Below are positions 1 to 11,160 of a stretch of DNA of 64,000 bases, in pieces. The translations under genes and the position numbers were made by a program. Under the pieces are notes generated by a model that made no database searches, was not told where the DNA came from, and saw only the letters and a program-made list of their open reading frames with translations. The stretch comes from Tamarix chinensis (lineage: Eukaryota > Streptophyta > Magnoliopsida > Caryophyllales > Tamaricaceae). The DNA is taken from positions 33,701,090-33,765,089 of the forward strand of contig CM060180.1 of the NCBI GenBank assembly GCA_030549775.1, given 5' to 3'. Position 1 is the stretch's first letter; every line of letters starts with the position of its first letter.

Positions 1-254
1 CTTCAAACCCAAAAACGTCATGCAGTGAACTTGGAGCCATGGAAAACCATAGGTATTACTGCTCCAGTCAAAAACATTAAATTCTCATTGACAGGAAAAT
101 AGGCATATGCATAAAAAAATAAAAAATAAACAAGAGTTACAAAATATAATAATAAGAAACTGTCAAAATGGGTAAAAAGAATCTGCAGAAACAACTCAAC
201 AATTTGATATGAAGAGGGCAGGATCGCAATGCTTGTTCTAGAATACAACCTTAC

Positions 255-338
255 CAACGTATATAATGGGCCAACCAGTGTAAAGCATGTATTCAGTAGT
301 AATAGACAAACAGGAGTCACTGGGTACAGAAACATAAG
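255..338 (-). CDS. Possible third exon of the SNAPC1-like gene
   Basis: A polypyrimidine/TAG acceptor ends at 339 and a GTAAGG donor begins at 254, bracketing 84 nt with no stop in the phase left by exon 2 (phase 1 in, phase 1 out). The product begins AYVSVPSDSCLS, acceptable after the exon 2 end. The family's expected LGGLY-type block appears only weakly and in another frame (LVGPLYTL). This could be a real but diverged exon, a frameshifted one, or chance. The inferred intron of about 940 bp back to exon 2 contains a MITE. Confidence 0.25.
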
Positions 339-474
339 CTATTGAAAAATAAATGGAGCAAGAACATTGGCAGATGAGAAAGCACGTCAACAGAATTGAG
401 GTAGCTTAAAAAGGGTTAAATTGATCCTAATGATCAAATTGTCAAATATTCTCAATTTAATGACAGAAGCCTAA

Positions 475-869
475 GGCTTTGTTTGGATAGGGTAGTTGTA
501 GAGGGATTTGAATCTGAGAAGGACTTTGCAAAGTTTTCCTATGCTAAAAAATTTCACAAATTCCATCTTAAACTGAAATTCCCCAATTCCCCATATAATT
601 ACCTCATCCATACAAAGCCTAAAGCTATACTTCTATTCCCAAGGATTGGGAATACTTGTTTGGGACCTTTATTCTCAAAGATTTGTTACTAGGGAGGGGA
701 CTGGTAATAGACATTGGGAATTTAATATCCCTCATTCTACCTTATTTATTACATTATTCCTAATCTTAATCCCATAGTATGCCAAACAAAGTAGTGGGAA
801 TAACTAAATGAATTCCCAACAATTGATTCCCAATCCCCCAACTCCCATTCTCTATCACCAAACGCCCCA
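475..869. mobile_element. Tourist-like (PIF/Harbinger) MITE
   Basis: Imperfect terminal inverted repeats: the left end reads GGCTTTGTTTGGATAGGGTA and the reverse complement of the right end reads TGGGGCGTTTGGTGATAGAG. The 3-bp sequence TAA flanks both sides (472-474 and 870-872), the size expected for PIF/Harbinger target duplications. A second inverted copy of CTTTGTTTGG lies inside at about 781-790, suggesting a rearranged or nested copy. No coding capacity. It lies between the SNAPC1-like exon 2 and the candidate exon 3. Confidence 0.6.
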
Positions 870-1279
870 TAATTCAATGAATCAATACAGCTCAAACTCA
901 AGAGGGACGTCATTAAAACTGATAAAAACTTGAGATCATCGAACCCAAAAGCAGAGCAACATCACCACGTTGTAGAAAGAGAGAAAATTAGACCTTGATA
1001 CGTAACAAGAAGGAACTAAATTGATGCTAATTAACTCTTAAAGTGAGCTCACCATCAAGTTATTTTAGCTGATAACATTGCTTGATTGGGAAAGTTTTCT
1101 ACCATCAAGTCCTCACGATCTGTGTAACGGCAACCATAGAAAACAACAATTCTAGCTTCACTCAATTTAAATAAAGTATCTAATTAATCAGCCAATACGA
1201 CCATTATTTAAATTGGGAGGGGGGGGCTCAACTAAGCAGTAAGTATAAAATTACTACTGTGAAGAATGCAAGAGCTTAC

Positions 1280-1545
1280 CAATGCAATGGTTGTATAATG
1301 ACTGCATAAACAGTGATAAATTTATCGAAGGCTTAGCATCGAAGATATACGTGAACTTCCTCGAAAGCCATATTTTTTTCCATTGAGCAAAGGTTTTGCA
1401 TTCGCCCTGTTAAATTTGCAAAACAACATGCAAATTATAAAAATATTCTGGGCGTATAGTGTGCAAAATCAAGCAGAAGAGTTCTTACGTTGTCAAATTC
1501 TTGTATAAGCTTGTATATATCTTCTCTGAAAGGTGAAAAATCCAT
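1280..1545 (-). CDS. SNAPC1/SNAP43-like snRNA-activating complex subunit, first two coding exons
   Basis: Exon 1 runs from the ATG at 1545 to 1489 (57 nt, 19 codons) and starts MDFSPFREDIYKLIQEFDN; it ends at a GTAAG donor. Exon 2 runs 1406 to 1280 (127 nt), follows a CAG acceptor and ends at another GTAAG donor. It encodes 42 residues with the motifs WKKIWLSRKFTYIFDA and NLSLFMQSLYNHCIG. The two exons join in frame at phase 0. From memory of the family, this matches the N-terminal region of plant SNAPC1/SNAP43, a nuclear protein of the complex that binds the upstream sequence element of snRNA promoters for Pol II and Pol III. The start is chosen because it is the only ATG giving the conserved DFSPF opening before a clean donor. 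Exon 2 leaves phase 1. The rest of the gene is not securely found and probably runs off the left edge. Both exons are too short for ordinary ORF scanning. Confidence 0.75.
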
Positions 1546-1700
1546 CTTGTCGAATTAGGTCCGCTTGAAGAGTCCAACGGTCCAACCCCAGGTCCCCAGT
1601 GAATGATAACGTTCTTATTCTTCTTCAATCTTTTGCAACGGGGGGCGAAGGCTTAGGAGCACACCCTTTGTAACTCTGAGTTAATTAGATCCAAATACGA

Positions 1701-3480
1701 AGCCGTCAAATTTCGTCGAGCTGCTTACAATAATTTCGTTTTGCACGGAGTATTTGTATTTCTAGCAGGCATGTCTTTTTTGTTTAAATATTTTTTTCTA
1801 ATCTAAATATTTTCTTTTGATATTTTAAAATAAAATTTAAAAATGTATAATGTATTTATATCTTATAGATAAAAATATATAAATATTTCATCCAAATTTT
1901 ATGTATAAAATATCTAAATAAATATTCAAATTCTATGTTCAAATAATGAATTTATAACTTTTAAAATATATTATTTTTAAAGGCATTTGTAAAAACTCTT
2001 TATTCAAGCAAAATCAAACATATCATTGGATTTGGAGTGAAATTTAATAATTTCTTTACCAAAAAATAGTAATTAAAAAATGTATATTAAAGACACATAT
2101 TATTTGACTTTAATGTTATTAAATGCAAAATATTTTCATTTGTAGTATATATGTGGGGCAATGATAGCTATTTATTATTGCTGACCGTTCTTTTTACTTT
2201 ATTTAAAAAAATAAATTTATTAAAAATAGTATTATTTCTATTTTAATTAAAAAATAATAAGTTTGAACCACTTATTTCTCTTAAATTATAATATATTATG
2301 ATATAAAAATATAGTTATGATATTTATATTGAAAATTAATTTTATTATATTATTTTTATAATTTTTACGAATATATATAATAAAATATATTGATAGTTAA
2401 ACTTTATCCTAAAAATTTGAACAAAAATAATTAGTAAAGCATAAACTTTTGTACGTTTTTTGATTTGAGGTATCAAGGTATAAAATTTTCAATTTAAGAC
2501 ATAAACATATGTAAAATGATTAATCAATGCACAAGGATTAGATTTTGCCAAATCCGGTGAAATATAAAAACATATTTTACAAAAAAAATTTATAGTTTAA
2601 TTATTTTATTTAAATAATGACATAAAATTACTTAAAATATAAAATAAATATTATTTACACCTTATAACTAATATTCTCATGTTTATACTAATATATCACC
2701 TTATTAAAATACTACAATTTATTTTAAAAATTAAATATATTTTTAGAACAAATAGTAAATAAATGCTTAAATTTTTAAAAATTCCATATTTATAAAAGTC
2801 TAAACCTTTTATAAAAAAAATGGAATTAAGAATAACAGAATTTTCAAAAAAAAAAAGTTTGCAAAATTTTTGGGTTTAATACAAAATCAATAATTTAAAA
2901 AAAAATTGACTTTATGAAAAAGTTGTATATTTTAGAAAATCTGAAATCAAAAAATAAACTAAAATTTCCTGAAAACTAAAATTCTTACAAAAAATGTAAT
3001 TGAATATTTAGAACTTAAAAAAAAACTGTAATTCTATAAAATATCAGGATTTTGATAAATAAAAAATATGAAATTTTAGAATATTTTAAAGAATAAATTT
3101 TTTTAAATATTTAGTATGTTAAAAAATCTTATATTATTTAATGTAATTTAACTCATTAACACTCATAGAGGTCCAAATAAAATTAGCACAACATTTAAAT
3201 ATAGCTTTGAAGTTACTATTTAAATAAAATAATTAATTCAAGAAAATTAGGCAAAGGTGATTTTAATCCAGTTATTATACCTTAATTAAACAAATGCCAT
3301 ATGTTTTTAGCTGAGTTAGAAAATTTTATAATTTTATGTATCAATTAGAAGAAAAAAAGTAAATATTTATACCTTTCTGATTAGTTTTGCCTCGAAATCA
3401 ATGAAAACTTTTTTTAGAAATGAATATACCATAAATTTTTTAAAAATTATAGTTAAAAAGTAGTTGCTTTAGTTTAAAAT
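1701..3480. other. AT-rich intergenic stretch, no gene seen
   Basis: Extremely AT-rich with many A and T runs. No open frame with recognisable protein, no RNA gene and no clear element end was seen. The first part upstream of 1545 should hold the promoter and 5' UTR of the SNAPC1-like gene, but no convincing TATA box can be assigned. Confidence 0.5.
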
Positions 3481-3484
3481 ATCC

Positions 3485-3905
3485 ACCCATATATATATAT
3501 AGGGTGAGGTTCACATGCAAACTTTTATTAATATACAAACATAAGAATCAATCTCAACCATTAGATCAAAATTAAATCAACATTCAAGATTTTATTAATA
3601 CCAAACCAAAAAACTAACCCAAACCTATATCCACACCAAATATCCAAAATTCCAAACCTCTAAACCCTAAACCCTAAACCCTCTAAACCCTAACCCCTAA
3701 ACCCTCTAAACCCTCTAACCCCTAACCCCTAACCCCTAACCCCTAACCCCTAAACCCTCTAAACACTAAACCCTAAACCCTCTAAACCCTAAACTCTAAA
3801 CCCTAAACCCTACACCCTACACCCTAAACCCTAAACCATCTAAACCCTAAACCCAAACCCTAAACCATGTAAACCATAAACATACTAATCAAATATAAAT
3901 TCATT
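3485..3905. repeat. TA-anchored repeat containing interstitial telomere-like heptamers
   Basis: The block opens at a short (TA)n run followed by AGGGTGAGGTTCACATG, a pattern typical of short elements that insert into TA microsatellites. From about 3656 to 3873 it is almost entirely CCCTAAA, the Arabidopsis-type telomere repeat, with variants such as CCCCTAA, CCCTCTAAA and CCCTACA. Both degenerate and exact units are present, so this is an old internal array and not a chromosome end. No genes. Confidence 0.75.
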
Positions 3906-4124
3906 TAGTTATACAATAATAGAAGGAAAACAATCTTCCATGATTCAAAATTTGACAATTTCTTAAATTAAACCTTATACAAGTTTGGAAAGAAACCTTA
4001 CACTATCATCTAAACTACAACGAAAAGCATAAATGACCAATACCTTCATGAAGTTGAATTAAAATTTACATCCAACTCCGGTCTTTCATTCCAAAATCTG
4101 TCATCCAAATATAAAAAATTGACA

Positions 4125-4290
4125 CTAGTCGATCCAATGCTGCATCAATAAAACATAAAACAGGTTAACAAACAGAAAAATGGTGTGGCAGAGTAATTCG
4201 ATCCAATGCTGCATCAATAAAACATAAAACACATACAGAAAAAAAATCAGCCAAATCAATACAAGAAATCAGGTTAACAAACACTAGTCG
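4125..4290. repeat. Imperfect local duplication
   Basis: The phrase GATCCAATGCTGCATCAATA and the bases after it occur twice, at about 4133 and 4200. CAGGTTAACAAACA occurs at about 4161 and 4271, and ACACTAGTCGA occurs near 4121 and 4281. The region is therefore a shuffled tandem duplication with a unit of about 68 bp. Its function is unknown. Confidence 0.6.
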
Positions 4291-4629
4291 AACGGATAAT
4301 ATAACAACAATGAAGATATTAACTGGTTTAATACTGTCGTTAAGGAAAATGTTCGACAGTAACAGCAGCATACATTTTCGACAAAAATGGTGACATATGA
4401 AGGAGAATCAGCACCTGCGAAAAATGGTGGCGGAGAATAAATGAAATCGATGACGTGAGCTTCGGTAGGTTCAAGAAATGTGCTGCGATGAGAATAAATC
4501 GGCGAAGACGAGGAAAACAAACGGAGAAACATTGTCAAAAGCGAACGATGATAACTGGTTGCCAATTGAAAAAATTTTGAAGATCGGTACAACAATAAAA
4601 ATTTTGAAAAAATTACATACCTATGTGCT

Positions 4630-4945
4630 CCTGCTCAGGTCGCGCTGCCGCCGTGTGCTGCTTGTCAGCGTCTCCTGTGTGGCAGTGTAGTTGCGGTTGA
4701 AGTCAAGACGATGTAGATCGAGGATGAAGAACGGAGCGGCTGAGCTCGCGCTGGCAGATGCAGAGGCAGAAATGGAGATGGAGAGATGGAGGAGCAGTTG
4801 CGATGGAGAGGGAGAGAGGTGCGATGGAGAGGGAGAGGCAGGTGCGAAGGTCGGCTACTCTGCGTGCGGTAGAATTTCGAAACAAAACGGGGCAGGGCAG
4901 AAAGGCGTGGAGGCTCGGCGACGGGTGAAGGCAAATCATGTGGTA
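4630..4945. other. GC-rich, CpG-containing island without recognised gene
   Basis: This is a sharp rise in G+C and CpG within AT-rich DNA. Overlapping frames on both strands are open but give low-complexity serine/proline/leucine- or arginine/glutamate/alanine-rich peptides with no known domain. It could be the 5' end of an unrecognised gene or of a transposon transcript. I see no start, splice pattern or homology that decides. Confidence 0.3.
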
Positions 4946-4959
4946 TCATGTATATAATG

Positions 4960-5450
4960 TTTTAATTCCATAATCATTTGGACTATCTTTAATATTTTTA
5001 TATTGAGCTCATCCTAAAAATGATATCTTTATATAAATTGATAATATATCTAATGTTGTTATAGGATATACTTATAAATTTTAATATTGTATCCTTAATA
5101 CATTATAAATATTAGAGAAATAGATATTCTAATAAAATGATACAATATATTATTTAAAATAATTAAAATGGCAATAAAATAATGAGATAATAAGATAGTG
5201 TAATAAAGTTTTTGATGCAATAGTAATTAAAATATAATGATTATTATAAGAAATGGTTGATTAAAAATGCATTGATCATTCGTACACAATCATAATGTAA
5301 TAAATTTTGATGCAACATGTGTAGAAAAGTCGCATAAACTTAGAAAATCTCAAATAAAATAATCAGCATACAATAGCTATGAAAGGAAAGGCAGACCTCC
5401 CATTGTGTGCATAGGAAGCCTACGTTTCACCGTAAACTTTTCATATATAA
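4960..5450. other. AT-rich stretch, nothing recognised
   Basis: No coding potential, RNA gene or element terminus seen. It separates the GC-rich island from the left edge of the PIF/Harbinger remnant. Confidence 0.5.
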
Positions 5451-5937
5451 GATATGCTTTGGGACGAAGGAAATGTATTAAGGGAAATGATTAAGGGGAT
5501 AATGATTAAAGAGAAAAATTTCTCCGCCTTTCTTATTTGGTATATAAGGATAAATTTTTTAAGAGAATATTTTCCTTATGTTTGGTTTGAAAAGAATAAC
5601 TTATGTTAGAATAATATTTTATCTTACTTCATAAGCATAAAAAATCAGTAATACTTTTTTTATTAGATATGAACAATTATTTATTACATAAATCAAAATT
5701 TAATATATTAAATTTTTTAATTTAATTTTTATAAATCAAAATAACATATTACAATAACTAAAAAAAATTATTAAGGAAACTAATCAAGATATATCGCAAC
5801 AATATTTGAAACACAACATTTAAAATAAATTCACATACTAAATAGTCAATAACATCAATCTAATAAAAATACTTCATCTAATAAAAAAAAACTATTACTT
5901 CAATCTATCTAATACATAATGAAAGCATTTTCATAAC

Positions 5938-6987
5938 CTAAAATTCATCCAATAACATCCTAAGATAATCATATTTCTCATCTTCATTCTTAAATCGACG
6001 AAAATTACACACATCTTCTTCATTCATCTTTTTCATTAATTTCATTACTTCCGTTCTAGATATGTCATGGACTGCTAATAATTCTTCATACAACCTATCT
6101 TTGTAAGACATTGGGCTTCTATCCAACATATTCATCAACTCCTTATCGGTAGATATTTGCTTCATAGTTTCTCTTATGATACTCTACGTCGATTCCACTT
6201 CCTTATTAGCTCTAGATTTCTTTGAATCACCAACAATTGCACTTGATCTCTTTCTCTTCCCCTAGTGCCAAATGCTTGAGTTGATACATTATCAACATCT
6301 TTATCATTTTCATCATCCTCGTATATCATATGAGCATTTTCTTGAATGGCTTCTAGGATAGAGTCATATGATATATCAAGCTCGACTCTATCAGAAGTAG
6401 TAGCAGCATTAGCACCAACAGCCCTATCTTTAGCAAAAATATATTCAAGATCATCGAATAAAGGAAATGACTTCATGTATAACCCCGCTGCATCCCTATG
6501 ACTCTACAACGATTAAAATAAAAGCATAAGATATATCCACACAAATGCAATAAGAAGTGAAATTAACATTTGTATGATCCATATATAAGAATAGAAAAAC
6601 AAAGACAGAGTGATATCCAAATATGAGAGAAAAAAAATCAAGCAAAATATAAATATAAAATTCACAAAGGAAATAAGAAATTACCTAATCCCATTCATCA
6701 AATAAATCCAATCACCCGTCACCATCTTCTGTTCCTCATTCCATCCAAAGCCACTCCCTTTTCTCCTTAATTTCAAGCAATGCATTGAAGCATTTTTTCA
6801 AGTAGCCCAATCTCGAATCAATATTTGTGGATTTGAACTTAGAATCAGGCACTACTTCAGTAAAAAGCTTCTCCAAATGTAGATATCCAACTTTAAATTC
6901 GCCCTCAGCCTTCCACTTTCCATCTTGGCACATCTCTTTCAAAAATTATATCAGCTTCTCATCCTCATCATGTCTCGAAGTCCTCAT
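5938..6987 (-). pseudogene. Myb/SANT-like (trihelix type) ORF of PIF/Harbinger, broken
   Basis: The likely start at 6987 gives MRTSRHDEDEKLI, then an in-frame TAA, then FLKEMCQDGKWKAEGEFK. Next comes the DSRLGYLKKCFNALLEI part of a trihelix-like DNA-binding domain. A frameshift near 6760 is needed to reach GSGFGWNEEQKMVTGDWIYL, which ends at a GTAATT donor near 6690. After an intron of about 180 bp, exon 2 starts with SHRDAAGLYMKSFPLFDDL (about 6510) and goes on as an acidic linker. Another stop and shift near 6170 precedes the conserved C-terminal helix SRTEVMKLMKKMNEED, ending at 5938. In intact elements this protein partners the transposase. Here it has at least one stop and two frameshifts and is dead. 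Confidence 0.7.
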
Positions 6988-7287
6988 CTAACCTTTTTTA
7001 GTAGTTCATGGTACTCACCGTTATATATTGTTCACGATACTAAAAACATACAAATAATCAACCATATAATACAACCATCATCTAAAAGTTTGATAAATAA
7101 TTAAAATATAGAAATATAATCATCTTAATCTCATTAATTAAAACTATCTAAAAAGTCTCTAAGAGATCAACACAACTACAATAAGTCAAGATTCCCAAAA
7201 TACTATATAAAAGCAAATGTCTAAATACTACAAAAAAAAGGTATATAGAATAGTCATCATCTCATTCATGTCCTACTCAACACCCCT

Positions 7288-8710
7288 TTAAAGTCGCCAA
7301 TTATCAAACATCTTACGTGCAATACCATTTCTCCAGACAGTCCACGCATTTTAGGTATCAACAATACTAATTAGATTATCTTCTTCATTTATATTTTTCA
7401 TGAAAGCGCTCATTATTTCAAACTCTAACTCTTGTTCCATCAAGTCCCACCTCATTTCTCTACGTATAAGATTATGAAGAAGACAACGTGCAATTATAAT
7501 GTATGCATGCGTGCTAACATCATAAAAACTTGAATTTCGTAGAATTGTCCGTCACATTTTCAACAATTCAAAGCATCTCTCAATAACATTTCTAGCAGCT
7601 GGGTGTTTCATGTTAAAGAACTCCTGCGGAGAGTTTGGTTGATGCCTATCCCTCCACTCATTTAGATGATAGTATTGACTCCTATAAGGAGCAAGGAAGA
7701 CATCACCATTGGTGTAACCTGCATCAACCAAATAATAATATCCTATGTACAAGTGAAAAAAAAATTAGTTAACTTTTCAAATGCTAGAAATTTTACAACG
7801 CTAAGTTTAATTTCCTTACCACGAGGAACTCTTAATGGATGTCTTCTAATAACAACATCTCTCAATATTCTACTAGTTGAGGTAGAACCCCACCTTGGTA
7901 AGACATAAGTAAATTGCATGTCAATGGAACATGCAGCTAAAATATTAGTTGCCAACTCTCCCTTCCTTGTTTGATAGCTTGGCTTGTCTATATCTGGTAC
8001 TCTAACCTTGATAAATGTTCCATCTAATGCTCCTAGGCAGTTCTATTGATTCAAGATGGACCAAAATTATAAATGATAAGCAATATGAAAACCTACTCAC
8101 ATATTCCAATATATATTAATATAAGTAAGGTTGAATTCTACCTTAAACCAATTCCATCTTTCATTTGTACAATTTTTTATCAATGGTTCTGGAGTCTTCA
8201 TCAACACTGTATGCAAACGTAAGACAGCACTAAGCACTTGATGAAAATTTCTACTTATGGTTCCGGTTGATCTTTTCAATCTTCTCAAAATCATCCTATG
8301 CTTTGATCATGTGCTTGTATGTTAAAAAAGATTGCAATCCTTTCCTCAATCGACATATTTTTGGACTCTTTTAAACCACCTTCATTTCGAAGCAACCCAC
8401 ACAACACATGGAATGTATGCTTATCCATTCTAAGTTGATCAATATAAGTAGCATTAGAATTAAGAAACGCATCCACATTCTTAATTCCCTGCTTAAGAGT
8501 TCTTTTAGCTGAATGGATGGCACTGTTGGGTTATTTGATAGATTCTAGTACATTAATGAGATAACTTAATAATAATATCATGTATTGATTCCTCAATCTA
8601 ATAAACCAAAATGCGACGACAATATTCCTTTCTGTCCTTGATAATGGCAAACAATACATGGCTACACATAGTAGTTGGTTTACAAGAAAAATCACGACAA
8701 TGTATGAATT
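7288..8710 (-). pseudogene. PIF/Harbinger DDE transposase (DDE_Tnp_4 type), broken
   Basis: Reading leftwards from 8710: an N-terminal hydrophobic segment, an in-frame TAA at 8531-8533, then NVDAFLNSNATYIDQLRMDK and a helical block. A frameshift near 8291 precedes STGTISRNFHQVLSAVLRLH. Two introns with GT-AG ends are visible (8043-8141 and 7743-7819). The catalytic core includes CLGALDGT (first Asp, codon 8022-8024), YYYLVDAGY (Asp, 7723-7725) and RNVIERCFELLKM (Glu, 7579-7581). The position normally occupied by Asp in the DSRVL motif reads TSRIL (about 7860-7880), so a catalytic residue is missing. A TGA follows LLKM at about 7551. Beyond it the frame continues recognisably (LLHNLIRREM, then WTVWRNGIARKMFDNWRL) to a TAA at 7288. 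The transposase would cut and paste elements with TWA targets; this copy cannot. Confidence 0.85.
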
Positions 8711-8713
8711 CAT

Positions 8714-11160
8714 CCAAATTACACTAATGAACCAACTGAACTTTCAATAAATAAAATAGATAAATAAAATAAGAAGGTCATGATACAGACTGTGGTGTTT
8801 AGATGTATGATTCACCTCAATACCGTGTCCATAATTGAATATGGTTTGATGTAGCAAGTGGTTTATGCTACATAACAATTATGATTGTTAAATCCCTCTA
8901 TGATTGTCCTTGAGGACTCCTCTATATATAATGATCATGATTGGCCTAAAGGCAGTTGGTTCGTAGGCTCTTGCAACGGCTTACTTTGATTATAATGTAT
9001 TAGCTGGCCCTTCAGGGTTTGGGTATCATTCCAATGATGATGACTACAATATATTGACACTTGGAGGGTTCCTGAAAAGTTTAGCCTTATTTACAGTTTG
9101 AGAAGCAAGTTGTGGAGGAATCACTCCTTGTTGTTATGGTTGTGATAATTGGAATTTGGTATTTCTAAATGATGCTTTCCACTGGACCTTTAAAAAAACG
9201 AAATATGAGTTTTGAGCCAGCCATAAAAAAATATCATGAACTGCTTATGCCTAAACTCAAGGCAAGGACCCTTTATAATATCCTATTATCGACTACGTCA
9301 AAGACTATAATATCAAAGCATGCATCTAGTTTTAACCATCAAACTGTAATATCTTTAGTAATGTCTGTCCTGATTCAACGAAAATAAAAAAGGAAGGTTT
9401 GACATGAATTTTCATGCTATTTGGCAAGAATGCAATGGTGAAAAAGTAAACACATAATGGATATGTGGATGGAAATGTTAAGCTTGACTAATATAAAAGT
9501 ATTCATGCTATGAATCAGGTGAACTTTCCTCTAGTGGTGGTATCAGCATCTTGTTTCTTATCCATTACTGATTTAGAAGATAAACTTATTATACTGAATT
9601 ATTCATGGTACAAATAAACTAGATCTTTGATCCCAGGAAATTTTAGTGAACAATTGTAGAATATGAGGAAGGTCAACATATTCAAGGGAATATGAGAAAC
9701 AGTGTCAAAATGTAAGAAGCAGGGTTGAGGATTTTCCCTTGGTTCTTTCTTCTTATTTTTTTTTATAGATTTAGGTAAGAAAATGGGGAAATATAACTTT
9801 GCCTTTTTTTCTTAACTTTCCAAAAACCAAACGAAACCTTAGAGATCCACATGAGGACTCAATTCTAGTGAATTCGCTTGTTGGCTATCAACATGGAATG
9901 CGTCATAAGATCTCATCCACTTAGATGATTAGCCTTCTCCAACGAGTATCATAAAACAAAGATGTGTCTGATCGATCGATTAAAATGGTCAACGAACTTA
10001 ACATGATCATAATAGAAAAAAAATTTAAGCAGTACTAAATTCAATTTAAGGAAACAAATAGTACAACATGTTTCCTAAATCAGAAGGAAAACTTACGTGT
10101 AATAAAGCAGAAAAACACCCCAAATAATGAATGTACCAGTTATGAATATATGTTATGCTCTATCTATATATCCTCATGTTACCAAAATAATATATTCCAT
10201 CATCAAAAGGACCTATAAATTTTCATACAAGATCATCAAATTGCATAATTCAATGTCAAAACTAATTTGGTGCCAACTTCACATACAAAACTATGCTCTA
10301 CTGTGATTGATTCACACTGGCACGAGCATGAATACAAGTAGGATAATCTATTAATTTTTCATCAAGGAAAAAATAGAGCAAAAATTTATGGATCTTCTAT
10401 ATACATAAACTCATCATCAAATTGCAGATGTCATGAATTTAATATATTCATTCATAAATTTATTCATCAGATGCATTAAAAAAACTCAATCAAAATTTAT
10501 CTAGGTTATACTCGATACTCTATGGTCTTCTATTCCTAGATTTCTATCGATTTTCCATCTATACAAAAAAAAAATATGGGTAAATCAATGTTCCATCTAT
10601 ACATTAAGACAAAGACACCTAACATCTATACAAAAATAACAACAAAACTAGTCTGGGTAAAAATTACTCACAAAGCCGCACTAGAGGAGGCAGACGGGCA
10701 AAGGGAAGCTTGAGGCAAGGCAATCGAGGATGGGCAAGCTTCGAGGTGAGGTAGACCAGGATAGGCAAGATTTGAGGTGAGGCGGACAAGATAGTCAAGC
10801 TTCGACGTGAGGAAGATGAGGATAGGTAGATGACGAGCAAAGTCGGGCGAGGAGAGTGGGACACAAGGAGACGAGTGGGAAAGGGAAGTGAAATGCAGCA
10901 ACAGATGACCGGGTGAGGGGAGGTAGGCGGTGACAATGGTTGGTTTCGAGGAGAGCGCGAGGTAGAGAGAAGAGAAGATGAGGGAGAGAAGAGTTAGGTG
11001 GATTTGTTACCTATGCATCCAAAGGGGAAATAATTTTCCCTAACCCAGTAGAATAAATTTACCCCAAAATAAAATTTTCCCCACACCAAACATAAAAGAG
11101 AAGGAAAATAAGTTCCCTTGTATGTTTTACAGCTGCTTTACCCTTATCCCAAGCACAATC
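8714..11160. other. Non-coding 5' part of the Harbinger region
   Basis: No protein was recognised. A GC-rich purine-strand patch at 10660-11000 yields only low-complexity frames and may be the 5' leader of the transposon transcript. Near 9830-9850 the phrase CCAAAAACCAAACGAAACC looks like a right-hand MITE end, but I could not find its partner. Confidence 0.35.

Larger units (their letters stand above)
5453..11160 (-). mobile_element. Decayed autonomous PIF/Harbinger DNA transposon
   Basis: It contains the two genes typical of plant PIF/Harbinger elements, both on the minus strand: a Myb/trihelix-like ORF (5938-6987) and a DDE transposase (7288-8710). Putative ends are similar in inverted orientation: the left reads TGCTTTGGGACGAAGGAAA and the reverse complement of the right reads TGCTTGGGATAAGGGTAAA. 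Both ends continue with further GGGAA/TTTGG-type similarity. A TWA target duplication is not clear, so the exact limits are provisional. The segment 8714-11160 upstream of the transposase is mostly non-coding. It includes a GC-rich patch at about 10660-11000 and may contain a further insertion. Confidence 0.55.

Noticed and set aside
9690..9850. MITE ending CCAAAAACCAAACGAAACC
   Set aside because: No matching left inverted repeat or target duplication located.
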